Below are positions 16,963 to 27,810 of a stretch of 64,000 nt of DNA, piece by piece. The translations under genes were made by a program, and so were the position numbers. The notes under the pieces are model-generated. The model saw nothing but the letters and a program-made list of their open reading frames with translations. It did not search any database and was not told the DNA's origin. The stretch's first letter is position 1. Each line of letters opens with the position of its first letter. This stretch comes from Pseudorhizobium endolithicum (GTDB lineage Bacteria > Pseudomonadota > Alphaproteobacteria > Rhizobiales > Rhizobiaceae). Location: NCBI RefSeq assembly GCF_902153245.2, contig NZ_CABFWF030000013.1:1-64000 (forward strand). Reading direction: 5' to 3'.

Positions 16963-18366
16963 ATGGCCAAGCCCAAGACCCAATTCGTGTGCCAGAACTG
17001 CGGCACCGTCCATACCCGCTGGGCGGGGAAATGCGACGGCTGCGGCGAATGGAACACGATCGTCGAGGAAGACCCGATGGGCGGGATCGGCGGCGGCCCC
17101 TCCCGGGCGCCGAAGAAGGGGCGACCAGTTGCACTGACGACGCTCTCGGGAGAGACGGAGGAAGCCCCCCGAATTCGCTCCGGCATCTCGGAACTCGACC
17201 GCGTCACGGGCGGCGGTTTCGTGCGCGGCTCTGCGGTTCTGGTCGGGGGCGATCCCGGCATCGGCAAGTCGACGCTGCTGATGCAGGCGGCCGCCGCGCT
17301 CTCCCGGCGCGGGCATCGCGTCATCTATGTTTCCGGCGAAGAAGCCGTGGCGCAGGTCAGGCTGCGCGCACAGCGGCTGGGTGCAGCGGACACGGAGGTG
17401 CTGCTCGCAGCGGAGACAAACGTGGAGGACATCCTCGCGACGCTCGCTGAGGGCAAGCGGCCGGACCTCGTCATCATCGACTCGATCCAGACGCTCTGGA
17501 GCGATACAGCCGATTCCGCTCCCGGCACCGTTACGCAGGTTCGCACCGGCGTGCAGGCGATGATCCGCTTCGCCAAGCAGACAGGGGCCGCCATGGTGCT
17601 CGTCGGCCATGTCACCAAGGAAGGCCAGATTGCCGGTCCGCGCGTGGTGGAACACATGGTGGATGCGGTCCTCTACTTCGAGGGCGACCGCGGCCACCAC
17701 TACCGCATCCTGCGCACCGTCAAGAATCGCTTCGGGCCGACGGACGAGATCGGCGTTTTCGAAATGTCCGACATCGGGCTTCGGGAGGTCACCAATCCGT
17801 CCGAGCTCTTCCTCGGGGAGCGGAATGCGAAGTCACCCGGCGCGGCGGTGTTTGCCGGGATGGAGGGAACGCGGCCGGTGCTGGTCGAGGTCCAGGCGCT
17901 GGTGGCTCCGACCTCCCTCGGTACGCCGCGACGCGCGGTCGTGGGTTGGGATTCGTCCCGGCTGGCGATGATCCTTGCCGTGCTGGAGGCGCATTGCGGC
18001 GTGCGGCTGGGGCAGCACGACGTCTATCTCAATGTCGCCGGCGGATACCGGATCACCGAGCCCGCAGCGGATATCGCCGTCGCCTCAGCGCTGGTTTCCT
18101 CGCTTGCCGGAACTGCCCTCCCCTCCGACTGCGTCTATTTCGGCGAGATCAGCCTTTCCGGCGCGGTGCGTCCCGTTTCGCAGACGGCACAGCGGCTGAA
18201 GGAGGCGGAAAAGCTCGGCTTCGCCGGCGCGCTCCTGCCCGCCAGTTCCGCGGAACTGCCGAAGTCGTCATCAAGCCGCTGGACGGAGATCGAGGACCTT
18301 CCGGACCTCGTCAGCCGGATCGCGGGCTCTGCCGCCCGGCTTGCGAAGCCGCAAGAAGATGATTGA
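16963..18366 (+). CDS. radA: DNA repair protein RadA (branch migration helicase)
   Basis: RadA drives branch migration of recombination intermediates together with RecA. The 467-residue product has an N-terminal zinc finger with Cys10, Cys13, Cys24 and Cys27 (FVCQNCGTVH, AGKCDGCGEW), a RecA-like domain with Walker A GGDPGIGKST (residues 95-104), the RadA-specific KNRFG motif (TVKNRFGPTDEIGVF) and a Lon-protease-like C-terminal domain (AVVGWDSSRLAMILAVLEAH onward). ATG 16963 gives the usual MAKPKTQFVC start. A LexA-like box lies just upstream. Confidence 0.96.
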   Translation: MAKPKTQFVCQNCGTVHTRWAGKCDGCGEWNTIVEEDPMGGIGGGPSRAPKKGRPVALTTLSGETEEAPRIRSGISELDRVTGGGFVRGSAVLVGGDPGIGKSTLLMQAAAALSRRGHRVIYVSGEEAVAQVRLRAQRLGAADTEVLLAAETNVEDILATLAEGKRPDLVIIDSIQTLWSDTADSAPGTVTQVRTGVQAMIRFAKQTGAAMVLVGHVTKEGQIAGPRVVEHMVDAVLYFEGDRGHHYRILRTVKNRFGPTDEIGVFEMSDIGLREVTNPSELFLGERNAKSPGAAVFAGMEGTRPVLVEVQALVAPTSLGTPRRAVVGWDSSRLAMILAVLEAHCGVRLGQHDVYLNVAGGYRITEPAADIAVASALVSSLAGTALPSDCVYFGEISLSGAVRPVSQTAQRLKEAEKLGFAGALLPASSAELPKSSSSRWTEIEDLPDLVSRIAGSAARLAKPQEDD

Positions 18367-18450
18367 TCTTCCGTTACCTGCACCACTGTTGTAAGAGACT
18401 GCCGGAACGCGGGGGGCCGTGGCACGGCCAAGTCTTGGAGTACATCTTAC

Positions 18451-19053
18451 ATGCCCATCACGATCTTTGACGGTATCGTCATCGGCGTCACGCTGTTTTC
18501 TGCCGTGCTTGCCATGGTTCGCGGCTTCTCCCGCGAGGTGCTGTCGATCGCAAGCTGGGTGGGCTCCGTCGCGGCGGCCTACTATCTCTATCCGCTGCTC
18601 GTCCCCTACGCGCAGAACTACACGACAGACGACCGCATCGCGATCGCCGCGTCCGCCGGCATCATCTTCCTCGTCGCGCTGATCATCATCTCCTTCATCA
18701 CGTCGCGCATCGCCGACTTCATCATCGACAGCCGCATCGGCGCGCTCGACCGCACCCTGGGCTTCCTGTTCGGCGCCGCCCGCGGCATCCTGCTGCTCGT
18801 CGTCGCCGTCGCCTTTTGGAACTGGCTCGTCGACGTCCGCTCGCAGCCGGAATGGGTCAGCCAGTCGAAGTCGAAGCCTTTCCTGGATACGCTGGTCGGG
18901 CGCCTGCAGGCCGTGCTGCCGGAAGACATCGAGCCGCAGATCCGCGCGCGGATCACCGGCCAGGAGGAGGCGCCCACCGATGGCGCGCCCGCCCAGGGCC
19001 AGCCGCCGGCGGAGAGTGCGCCGGCCGAAGATGCGCCTGCGACAAATAATTGA
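18451..19053 (+). CDS. cvpA: CvpA family inner-membrane protein
   Basis: A 200-residue protein with four predicted membrane segments (ITIFDGIVIGVTLFSAVLAM, VLSIASWVGSVAAAYYLYPL, IAIAASAGIIFLVALIIISF, GFLFGAARGILLLVVAVAFW) and the CvpA family signature. CvpA is known from colicin V production and lies next to purF in many bacteria, as here; its molecular role is not settled. The C-terminal 40 residues are Pro/Ala/Glu-rich and probably unstructured. A 15-base palindrome (GGCCGTG/CACGGCC at 18415-18429) lies in the gap after radA. Confidence 0.93.
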   Translation: MPITIFDGIVIGVTLFSAVLAMVRGFSREVLSIASWVGSVAAAYYLYPLLVPYAQNYTTDDRIAIAASAGIIFLVALIIISFITSRIADFIIDSRIGALDRTLGFLFGAARGILLLVVAVAFWNWLVDVRSQPEWVSQSKSKPFLDTLVGRLQAVLPEDIEPQIRARITGQEEAPTDGAPAQGQPPAESAPAEDAPATNN

Positions 19054-19189
19054 CGCTTTGTCGCGCTTGATGCGCCGCCAGGCATCACCATTTGTGCTAA
19101 CATACGAGACTACACGGGAAAGGGCTGGCAGCGGGGAACTCTGGATCCCGGCCGGCTCTTCCATTTTTCCGAGAGGCAAGGGCCAGCAG

Positions 19190-20692
19190 ATGAACGAGCC
19201 GGTTTCGCAGACGATCGCAGATGACCTTCGGGGCGATCTCGATGGGGACACGCTTCACGAGGAATGCGGCGTCTTCGGCATCCTTGGCCATCCCGAAGCA
19301 GCGACACTGACGGCACTCGGTCTGCACGCCCTGCAGCACCGTGGCCAGGAAGCAGCCGGCATCGTCTCCTTCGACGGCACGCGCTTTCACTCGGAGCGCC
19401 GCATGGGGCTCGTCGGCGACCACTACACCGACCCGGTTACCCTCGCGAAACTGCCCGGCACCATCGCCATCGGCCATGTCCGCTATTCGACCACCGGCGA
19501 AGTCGCGTTGCGCAACGTCCAGCCGCTGTTCGCCGAGCTCGAAGTCGGCGGCATCGCCATCGCACACAACGGCAATTTCACGAACGGCCTGACGCTCCGG
19601 CGCCAGCTGATTGCCGGCGGCGCCATCTGCCAGTCGACGTCGGATACGGAAGTCGTCCTCCACCTCATCGCCCGCTCCCGTTATACCTCGACGGCCGACC
19701 GCTTCATCGACGCCATCCGCCAGATGGAGGGCGGATACTCGACTGTTGCCATGACCCGCACCAAGCTGATCGCCGCGCGGGATCCGACCGGCATCCGGCC
19801 ACTGGTGATGGGCGAACTCGACGGCAAGCCGATCTTCTGTTCGGAAACCTGCGCCCTCGACATCATCGGCGCGAAGTACATCCGCGACGTGGAGAATGGC
19901 GAAGTCATCATCTGCGAGATCCAGCCCGACGGATCGATCGAGATCGATGCCCGCAAGTCCGGCAACCAGCAGCCGGAGCGGCTGTGCCTCTTCGAATACG
20001 TCTACTTCGCCCGTCCCGATTCCGTCGTGGGCGGCCGCAGCGTCTATGTCGCCCGCAAGAACATGGGCATCAACCTGGCCAAGGAAGCGCCGGTGGATGC
20101 GGATGTCGTGGTTCCGGTTCCGGACGGCGGGACGCCTGCCGCCCTCGGCTTTGCGCAGCAGAGCGGCATCCCGTTCGAATACGGCATCATCCGCAACCAC
20201 TATGTCGGCCGTACCTTCATCGAGCCGACGCAGCAGATCCGCGCCTTCGGCGTGAAGCTCAAGCATTCCGCCAACCGGGCGATGATCGAGGGCAAGCGCG
20301 TCGTGCTGGTGGACGATTCGATCGTGCGCGGCACGACCTCGCTGAAGATCGTCCAGATGATCCGCGACGCAGGCGCCAAGGAAGTGCACATCCGCGTCGC
20401 GAGCCCGATGATCTACTATCCGGACTTCTATGGCATCGATACGCCGGACGCCGACAAGCTGCTCGCCAATCAGTACGACAGCCTGCAGGCGATGTGCGAC
20501 TACATCCGGGCGGACTCGCTCGAGTTCCTGTCGATCGACGGCCTCTACCGTGCCGTCGGCGGCGAGCCGCGCAACCCGGCCCGGCCGCAGTTCACCGACC
20601 ATTACTTCACCGGCGACTACCCGACCCGTCTTCTCGACAAGAACGGCGAAGCCATGGGCAACAAGGTCTCGATGCTCGCCAGCAACGGCTGA
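19190..20692 (+). CDS. purF: Amidophosphoribosyltransferase
   Basis: First committed enzyme of purine synthesis: PRPP plus glutamine to phosphoribosylamine. The 500-residue product has a short propeptide ending before the nucleophile Cys26 (HEECGVFGILGHPEA), the glutaminase domain (ALQHRGQEAAGIVSFDG, IAIGHVRYSTTGEVALRNVQ) and the PRPP-binding phosphoribosyltransferase domain (RVVLVDDSIVRGTTSLKIVQ). The frame runs open upstream to 18980, but ATG 19190 gives the known start. A terminator follows. Confidence 0.97.
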   Translation: MNEPVSQTIADDLRGDLDGDTLHEECGVFGILGHPEAATLTALGLHALQHRGQEAAGIVSFDGTRFHSERRMGLVGDHYTDPVTLAKLPGTIAIGHVRYSTTGEVALRNVQPLFAELEVGGIAIAHNGNFTNGLTLRRQLIAGGAICQSTSDTEVVLHLIARSRYTSTADRFIDAIRQMEGGYSTVAMTRTKLIAARDPTGIRPLVMGELDGKPIFCSETCALDIIGAKYIRDVENGEVIICEIQPDGSIEIDARKSGNQQPERLCLFEYVYFARPDSVVGGRSVYVARKNMGINLAKEAPVDADVVVPVPDGGTPAALGFAQQSGIPFEYGIIRNHYVGRTFIEPTQQIRAFGVKLKHSANRAMIEGKRVVLVDDSIVRGTTSLKIVQMIRDAGAKEVHIRVASPMIYYPDFYGIDTPDADKLLANQYDSLQAMCDYIRADSLEFLSIDGLYRAVGGEPRNPARPQFTDHYFTGDYPTRLLDKNGEAMGNKVSMLASNG

Positions 20693-20736
20693 GCCGCGGC
20701 AACTCGCCTGTTTGCATCGCGGACCAAACACTCTAG

Positions 20737-20762
20737 AAGGCTGCGGCAACGCGGCCTTTTTT
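20737..20762 (+). terminator. Rho-independent terminator after purF
   Basis: AAGGCTGC (20737-20744) pairs with GCGGCCTT (20751-20758) with one G-T pair and loop GGCAAC, followed by a run of T up to 20762. It ends the dnaB-to-purF transcription block just before the dehydrogenase gene. Confidence 0.85.
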
Positions 20763-20789
20763 ATGCCGCAGCAGGAGACGGGACGGCAC

Positions 20790-21530
20790 ATGACGATTAA
20801 CCTGAAGGACAGGATCGCGCTGGTGACCGGCGCATCGCGCGGCATCGGCTACTTCACCGCACTGGAGCTGGCGAAGGCGGGGGCACACGTCATCGCCTGT
20901 GCCCGCACCGTCGGCGGCCTGGAAGAGCTGGATGATGCGATCAAGGCCGAAGGCGGCTCAGCGACGCTCGTTCCCTTCGACCTGACGGACATGCAGGCCA
21001 TCGACCGTCTCGGCGGCTCGATCTTCGAGCGCTGGGGCAAGCTCGACATCCTCGTCGCCAATGCCGGTATCCTCGGCGTGATCTCCCCCATCGGCCACAT
21101 AGAGGCGAAAGTGTTCGAAAAGGTGATGCTGACCAACGTCACCGCCACCTGGCGGCTGATCCGCTCCGTCGAGCCGCTGCTGCTGAAGTCCGATGCCGGC
21201 CGGGCGCTGGTCCTCTCCTCCGGCGCGGCCCACAAGTGCCGGCCGTTCTGGGCCGCCTACTCAGCCTCCAAGGCCGCAGTCGAAGCACTGGCGCGCACCT
21301 GGGCGGCCGAACAGCAAAGGACGGCGCTGCGCGTCAATTCCATCGACCCCGGCGCAACGCGGACCTCCATGCGCGCCCAGGCCATGCCGGGCGAAGACCC
21401 CAACACGCTGCCGCACCCCTCCGATGTAGCCAAGGCAATCCTGCCGCTCGCCTCTCCCCAGATGACGGAGACCGGCCGGCTGTTCGTGGTGCGCGACAAC
21501 AAGTTCGTCGATTACCGCATGCCGGAATGA
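20790..21530 (+). CDS. Short-chain dehydrogenase/reductase
   Basis: A classical SDR of 246 residues with cofactor motif TGASRGIG (residues 12-19), the NAG motif in ILVANAGILG, catalytic Ser in VLSSGAAHK and the YSASK catalytic pair in AAYSASKAAVEAL. The basic residue after the glycine motif (ACARTV) suggests NADP(H). The substrate is unknown. The chosen ATG follows the purF terminator at 28 bases and has GGAGACGGGACGG upstream. It is conserved beside purF in rhizobia by my recollection. Confidence 0.9.
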   Translation: MTINLKDRIALVTGASRGIGYFTALELAKAGAHVIACARTVGGLEELDDAIKAEGGSATLVPFDLTDMQAIDRLGGSIFERWGKLDILVANAGILGVISPIGHIEAKVFEKVMLTNVTATWRLIRSVEPLLLKSDAGRALVLSSGAAHKCRPFWAAYSASKAAVEALARTWAAEQQRTALRVNSIDPGATRTSMRAQAMPGEDPNTLPHPSDVAKAILPLASPQMTETGRLFVVRDNKFVDYRMPE

Positions 21531-21575
21531 TCGTTGCGGGTCAGGCGGGCTGCGCAAGAGTTGTTCTTCCCCGCC

Positions 21576-21604
21576 TTGACCGAAGCCCCGCCCCGCGCCA
21601 TAAC
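21576..21604 (+). promoter_or_regulatory. Candidate sigma-70 promoter of the cysS leader
   Basis: TTGACC (21576-21581), 17 bases, then CATAAC (21599-21604). The expected transcription start about seven bases after the -10 falls on the A of the ATG at 21611, so the leader ORF would be translated from a leaderless message. Confidence 0.6.
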
Positions 21605-21610
21605 TGCCGC

Positions 21611-21652
21611 ATGAAAACGGCGATTTCCATTTGCGGGATCATTATTCGCTAG
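21611..21652 (+). CDS. Candidate 13-residue leader peptide upstream of cysS
   Basis: The mini-ORF encodes [13 protein letters not shown] and stops 91 bases before cysS. It contains one Cys codon followed by Gly and three consecutive Ile codons. Its ATG coincides with the predicted transcription start, as in the trp leader of Sinorhizobium, whose peptide ([14 protein letters not shown] as I recall it) also places the regulatory codons just before a terminal Arg. There is no room for a Shine-Dalgarno site within such a transcript. Being upstream of cysteinyl-tRNA synthetase, the Cys codon would make sense as a sensor; the Ile run is unexplained. Real translation is not proven. Confidence 0.5.
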   Translation: MKTAISICGIIIR

Positions 21653-21717
21653 CGCACCGCGCTGGCCCGGCCGTTTTCGTCTCTCGAAAAGCCTGAAGAC
21701 AAACGACCCGGTCCAGC
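21613..21717 (+). promoter_or_regulatory. Alternative RNA pairings in the cysS leader (candidate attenuator)
   Basis: GAAAACGGC at the start of the leader ORF (21613-21621) is perfectly complementary to GCCGTTTTC (21670-21678). The same downstream segment can instead form the hairpin TTTTCG/CGAAAA (21674-21679 with 21685-21690). In addition GCTGGCCCGG (21661-21670) pairs with CCGGTCCAGC (21708-21717) with one mismatch. These exclusive pairings surround the leader ORF in the way expected of a ribosome-dependent attenuator, but I see no clear terminator stem followed by a T-run, so control could be at translation. Confidence 0.4.
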
Positions 21718-21743
21718 CGGTGGCTTGCTGTCAGGAGAATTCG

Positions 21744-23129
21744 ATGAGCGTAACGCTCAAGCTCTACAATACGCTGACCCGGGAAAAGGCCGAGTTCCGC
21801 CCGATCGATCCGAACAACGTGCGCATGTATGTGTGTGGTCCGACGGTTTATGATTATGCCCATATCGGCAATGCGCGGCCGGTGATCGTCTTCGACGTGC
21901 TCTACCGCCTGCTGCGCCACGTCTACGGGACGGATCAGGTCACCTATGCCCGCAACATCACCGACGTCGACGACAAGATCAACGCGCGCGCGCTGCGCGA
22001 CCATCCCGGCCTGCCGCTGAACGAGGCGATCCGGCTGGTCACCGAAAAGACCGAGACGCAGTTCCACGATGACGTGAAGGCGCTCGGCTGCCTGGAACCC
22101 AATGTCGAGCCTCGGGCGACCGACAACATCGCGCAGATGATCGAGATCATCGAGCGGCTGATTGTCAAGGGTCACGCCTACGTGGCCGAGGGCGAAGTGC
22201 TGTTCGACACGAAGTCGATGCGGGACTATGGCCAGTTGTCCAAACGTCCCCTCGACGAGCAACAGGCCGGCGCCAGGATCGCGGTCGACGCCCACAAGAA
22301 GAACCCCGGCGATTTCGTCCTGTGGAAGCTCTCCTCCCCCAACGAACCCGGCTGGGAGAGCCCCTGGGGGCGCGGCCGGCCCGGCTGGCACATCGAATGC
22401 TCCGCCATGAGCGGCCGCTATCTCGGCGAAGTCTTCGATATCCACGGCGGCGGGCTGGACCTGATCTTCCCGCACCACGAGAACGAGATTGCCCAATCGC
22501 GTTGCGCGCACGGCACCGAAGTAATGGCGAATGTCTGGATGCACAACGGCTTCGTGCAGGTCGAAGGCCGCAAGATGTCGAAGTCGGAAGGCAACTTCGT
22601 CACGATCTACGACCTGCTGCACACGGAGAAATTCGGCGGACGGCAGTGGCCGGGGGAGGTGCTGCGGCTCGCCATGCTGATGACGCACTACCGGGAGCCG
22701 ATCGATTTCTCCGTCAAACGGCTGGAGGAGGCAGAGCGCCTGCTTGCCAAGTGGCCGGTCCCGGATTCGCCGGAAGGCGAGCCGGATGCTGCCATCATCG
22801 AGACCCTCCGCGACGACCTCAACACGGTTGGCGCAGTGCAGGAACTGCATGCTTTGGCCCAGGCCGCCAAGGCCGATCCGGACAAGCTTCCCGCCTTCGC
22901 GGCGAGTGCTGCCCTGCTCGGCGTCCTGCCGAAGAAGACCGAGGTGGACGAGGCCGTCGCGTCCGCGGTGGATGCACTGGTCGAAATGCGGCTCGAAATG
23001 CTCAAGGCCAAGAACTTTGCCGAAGCAGACAAGATCCGCGATGATCTCTCCGCCAAGGGCATCCACCTCAAGGACGGCAAGGATCCCGCGACCGGCGGCC
23101 GGGTCACGACATGGGAGGTGAAGAGGTGA
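21744..23129 (+). CDS. cysS: Cysteinyl-tRNA synthetase
   Basis: Charges tRNA-Cys. The 461-residue class I synthetase has the zinc-binding and HIGH-type motif [15 protein letters not shown] (about residues 28-42), the zinc ligands in [10 protein letters not shown] and [14 protein letters not shown], and the KMSKS signature [17 protein letters not shown] ribosome site precedes ATG 21744. The leader upstream suggests regulation by tRNA charging. Its last bases overlap the following gene (GTGA). Confidence 0.97.
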   Translation: MSVTLKLYNTLTREKAEFRPIDPNNVRMYVCGPTVYDYAHIGNARPVIVFDVLYRLLRHVYGTDQVTYARNITDVDDKINARALRDHPGLPLNEAIRLVTEKTETQFHDDVKALGCLEPNVEPRATDNIAQMIEIIERLIVKGHAYVAEGEVLFDTKSMRDYGQLSKRPLDEQQAGARIAVDAHKKNPGDFVLWKLSSPNEPGWESPWGRGRPGWHIECSAMSGRYLGEVFDIHGGGLDLIFPHHENEIAQSRCAHGTEVMANVWMHNGFVQVEGRKMSKSEGNFVTIYDLLHTEKFGGRQWPGEVLRLAMLMTHYREPIDFSVKRLEEAERLLAKWPVPDSPEGEPDAAIIETLRDDLNTVGAVQELHALAQAAKADPDKLPAFAASAALLGVLPKKTEVDEAVASAVDALVEMRLEMLKAKNFAEADKIRDDLSAKGIHLKDGKDPATGGRVTTWEVKR

Positions 23130-23608
23130 CGGAGCTTCACACGGGTGGCTGCCAGTGCGGCGCCGTGCGCTATCGCGCCGAAGGCGAGATAGGCTGTCCG
23201 CATGTCTGCCACTGCCGCATGTGCCAGAAGGCGGCCGGCAACTATTTCATGCCGTTCGGTGGCGTGAGGTACGAGAATTTCACGCTGACCCGCGGGCAGC
23301 CGGCGTGGTTCCAGTCTTCCGCAACCGTTCGCCGCGGCTTCTGCGGTCAATGCGGGACGCCGCTCTTCTATGACGGCGGCCACGACCATATCAGCATCAC
23401 GCTGGGCTCCCTGGATGATCCCCAGAGCGTGAAGCCGGAGCTGCAGACGAACCTGGCGCGCAAGATGAAATGGTTCGGCGAGCTCAATACACTGCCTCAC
23501 GACCGGCGCATGGACACGTCTGCGGAGGACGATGCCGAGATTGCCAGAAGCAGTTGCCAGCACCCGGATCACGATTCGGAAGGCTGGCCACCGGAGGTAC
23601 GCTCATGA
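23126..23608 (+). CDS. GFA/CENP-V family zinc protein, copy 1
   Basis: A small 160-residue zinc protein of the glutathione-dependent formaldehyde-activating (GFA)/CENP-V fold, with ligands in [20 protein letters not shown] and [13 protein letters not shown]. The family name comes from GFA, but most members have unproven activity. The start is taken as GTG 23126, overlapping the cysS stop by four bases; an in-frame ATG at 23111 lies inside cysS. It ends in an ATGA overlap with copy 2, so the two arose by tandem duplication and are cotranslated. Confidence 0.88.
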   Translation: MTELHTGGCQCGAVRYRAEGEIGCPHVCHCRMCQKAAGNYFMPFGGVRYENFTLTRGQPAWFQSSATVRRGFCGQCGTPLFYDGGHDHISITLGSLDDPQSVKPELQTNLARKMKWFGELNTLPHDRRMDTSAEDDAEIARSSCQHPDHDSEGWPPEVRS

Positions 23609-24087
23609 CTGTTCAAGTCTACACAGGCGGGTGCCAGTGCGGTGCCACGCGATTTCGGATCACCGGGCCGGTCAAGGGATCCTCGATCTGCCATTGCCGG
23701 ATGTGCCAGAAGGCGTTCGGCGCCTTCTTTGCGCCGCTGGTCGATATCGGCGACGCGGAACTTGTCTGGACCCGCGGCGAGCCCAAACATTTCCAGTCTT
23801 CCAATCACGTAAAGCGCGGCTTCTGCCCGGAGTGCGGCACTCCCCTCACCTATGAGGCTGCGGACGGCATGGCGGTCGCTACGGGCGCTTTCGACGAGCC
23901 CTCCCAACTTGCGCCGACGGTGCAATACGGCATAGAGGGCAGGCTGCCGTTCATGGACAGTCTGCACCGCCTGCCGGAGCGCCACACGATGGATGACATC
24001 GAGGCGGCGCCCTTTCTCGCCGACATCGTCTCCCGCCAGCATCCCGATCACGATACAGAAACCTGGCCGGAAGGCGGTACCTCGTGA
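23605..24087 (+). CDS. GFA/CENP-V family zinc protein, copy 2
   Basis: Second tandem GFA/CENP-V protein, 160 residues, with the same zinc ligands ([33 protein letters not shown]) and the same C-terminal layout (RLPERHTMDDIE, then SRQHPDHDTETWP against [13 protein letters not shown] in copy 1). It overlaps both neighbours by four bases. The two copies differ mostly in the middle (FAPLVDIGDAELVWTRGEPK versus [20 protein letters not shown]), suggesting divergence in substrate. Confidence 0.88.
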   Translation: MTVQVYTGGCQCGATRFRITGPVKGSSICHCRMCQKAFGAFFAPLVDIGDAELVWTRGEPKHFQSSNHVKRGFCPECGTPLTYEAADGMAVATGAFDEPSQLAPTVQYGIEGRLPFMDSLHRLPERHTMDDIEAAPFLADIVSRQHPDHDTETWPEGGTS

Positions 24088-24197
24088 CACAGAATCCGGA
24101 CACCAAGATGCCGAAATGGCTCCTCTACGGCCTTATCGGAAAAGGCCTGCTGGTGGTGCTGGTTACGGCCGCGATCCTCGCATATGCATTCTTATGA
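24084..24197 (+). CDS. Tiny single-span membrane protein
   Basis: A 37-codon ORF that starts with GTG overlapping the stop of the GFA gene (GTGA) and encodes VTQNPDTKMPKWLLYGLIGK followed by a hydrophobic span GLLVVLVTAAILAYAFL. The overlap and the clean single membrane helix make it likely to be real. I recognise no family. It has a short cytoplasmic N-terminus and almost no C-terminal tail. Confidence 0.6.
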   Translation: MTQNPDTKMPKWLLYGLIGKGLLVVLVTAAILAYAFL

Positions 24198-24239
24198 TGA
24201 AGATCTCGCGGCTAGCCATTGATAACAAGGACTTTTCAT

Positions 24240-24362
24240 ATGAATGACATAGCCGATCGCCTGCCGGCGGTCCTCCTCGTCACGGGCGGAGATGCAATGC
24301 CGACCTCGATCTGCGCCATGGCGCCGGTACCGGCCTCGTCAGCTCCGGGGGGCCGGGCATGA
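24240..24362 (+). CDS. Possible 40-residue ORF (uncertain)
   Basis: ATG 24240 has AAGGA eight bases upstream and the frame ends with TGA overlapping an ATG at 24359 (ATGA). The product begins MNDIADRLPAVLLVTGGDAM and has no recognisable domain. It may be a real small gene, the remains of a larger one, or chance. Nothing else occupies the stretch. Confidence 0.3.
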   Translation: MNDIADRLPAVLLVTGGDAMPTSICAMAPVPASSAPGGRA

Positions 24363-24391
24363 GCAGCGGTCAAGGAGACCGGAGGCAAGGC

Positions 24392-26024
<1,633 letters not shown>

Positions 26025-26068
26025 GTGATCAGGCTGCGTTCGACACGCGGCCCCGGAGGAACGAGCAC

Positions 26069-27685
26069 ATGACGCGCGAACGCATCCATCTCTTCGACAC
26101 CACCCTGCGCGACGGGCAGCAAACACCCGGCGTGGACTTCTCGGTCGAGGACAAGATCGCCATATCAAGCATGCTCGACGCATTCGGCTTCGACTATGTC
26201 GAGGGGGGGTATCCGGGCGCCAATCCGACGGACACCGCCTTCTTTTCGGAAAAGCGGACCGAGAAGGCCGCCTTCGTCGCCTTCGGGATGACGAAGCGGG
26301 CCGGCATCTCGGCATCCAACGATCCGGGCCTTGCGGCACTCTTGCAGGCGAAAAGCGACGCCATCTGTTTCGTCGCCAAGAGCTGGGACTACCACGTGCG
26401 CGTGGCGCTCGGCTGCACGAACGAGGAGAACCTCCAATCCATCCGGGAAAGCGTCGAGGCCGCCAGGGCTTCGGGCAAGAAGGCCATGGTTGATTGCGAG
26501 CACTTCTTCGACGGCTACAAGGCCAATCCCGACTATGCGCTGGCTTGCGCCAGGACGGCCTACGAGGCGGGGGCACGGTGGGTCGTGCTGTGCGACACCA
26601 ATGGCGGCACCCAGCCGGCGGAAATCCGCAGGATCGTGGAGACGGTCATTGCGACGGGGATCCCCGGCTCGTCGCTCGGCATTCACGCCCATGACGATAC
26701 CGGCCAGGCGGTCGCCAATTCGCTGGCCGCCGTCGAGGCGGGTTGTCGGCAAATCCAGGGCACGCTGAACGGTATCGGAGAGCGTTGCGGCAACGCCAAT
26801 CTGGTGACGCTGGTCGCCAGCCTTTCGCTGAAGGAGGTCTATTCCTGCCGCTTCGAGACGGGGATCGATCCCGAGCGCCTGTCCGGCCTGACCGACCTCA
26901 GCCACGCCTTCGATGAGCTTCTGAACCGTTCGCCGAACCATCAGGCGCCCTATGTCGGCGCCTCGGCCTTCGCCACGAAAGCGGGGATCCACGCATCCGC
27001 ATTGCTGAAGGACCCGAAGACCTACGAGCATGTGCCACCCGAAACGGTCGGCAATTTCCGCAAGGTGATGATCTCCGATCAGGGCGGCAAATCGAACTTC
27101 ATCAACGCCTTGAAACGGCGCGGCATCGTGGTGCAGAAGGACGACCCGAAGCTCGACCTGCTGATCTCCATCGTCAAGGAACGGGAGGCGACCGGCTATG
27201 CCTATGAAGGCGCCGATGCGAGCTTCGAACTTCTTGCCCACCGGACATTGGGAACCATCCCCGAATTCTTCACGGTGGACAGCTTCCGCGTGATGGTCGA
27301 GCGGCGCTTCGATGCCAACGGCCGCATCAAGACGGTGTCGGAGGCGGTCGTGAAGCTCGACGTCGACGGCGAGCGCGTGATGTCGGTGGCCGAGGGCGAC
27401 GGACCGGTCAACGCGCTGGATCTCGCGCTGCGCAAGGACCTGGGCAAGTACCAGGCCGAGATCGCCGACCTCGTGCTCGCCGACTTCAAGGTGCGCATCC
27501 TGAACGGCGGAACGGCCGCCATCACGCGCGTGCTTATCGAATCGACCGACGGCGACGGCACGCGCTGGTGGACGGTCGGGGTATCGGAAAACATCATCGA
27601 CGCCTCGTTCCAGGCGCTGACCGACTCCATCATCTACAAGCTGATGAAGAACCGGCACATGGCAGGCCGGATGGCTGCGGAGTAG
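26069..27685 (+). CDS. cimA: Citramalate synthase (CimA-type alpha-isopropylmalate synthase homologue)
   Basis: Condenses pyruvate and acetyl-CoA to (R)-citramalate, a route to isoleucine and branched chains. The 538-residue product has the HMGL-type TIM barrel start LFDTTLRDGQQTPGVDFSVE, the metal-binding GIHAHDDTGQAVANS and GTLNGIGERCGNAN motifs, and a C-terminal LeuA-type allosteric domain (about residues 410-530). This matches the TIGR00977 citramalate synthase group rather than classical LeuA. ATG 26069 has GGAGG upstream. Possible alternative acceptors are not excluded by sequence. Confidence 0.92.
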   Translation: MTRERIHLFDTTLRDGQQTPGVDFSVEDKIAISSMLDAFGFDYVEGGYPGANPTDTAFFSEKRTEKAAFVAFGMTKRAGISASNDPGLAALLQAKSDAICFVAKSWDYHVRVALGCTNEENLQSIRESVEAARASGKKAMVDCEHFFDGYKANPDYALACARTAYEAGARWVVLCDTNGGTQPAEIRRIVETVIATGIPGSSLGIHAHDDTGQAVANSLAAVEAGCRQIQGTLNGIGERCGNANLVTLVASLSLKEVYSCRFETGIDPERLSGLTDLSHAFDELLNRSPNHQAPYVGASAFATKAGIHASALLKDPKTYEHVPPETVGNFRKVMISDQGGKSNFINALKRRGIVVQKDDPKLDLLISIVKEREATGYAYEGADASFELLAHRTLGTIPEFFTVDSFRVMVERRFDANGRIKTVSEAVVKLDVDGERVMSVAEGDGPVNALDLALRKDLGKYQAEIADLVLADFKVRILNGGTAAITRVLIESTDGDGTRWWTVGVSENIIDASFQALTDSIIYKLMKNRHMAGRMAAE

Positions 27686-27810
27686 TCAGGGCGCCTCTCC
27701 GCCGGGGGACGAATTCACGTCGGCGATCAACGCTTCACGCAAATGAATTGGTTCGCCTCAGGCCGTTGGAGTAGATCGGGCGCCAACCGGAAAGACGATC
27801 GGAATATCCC

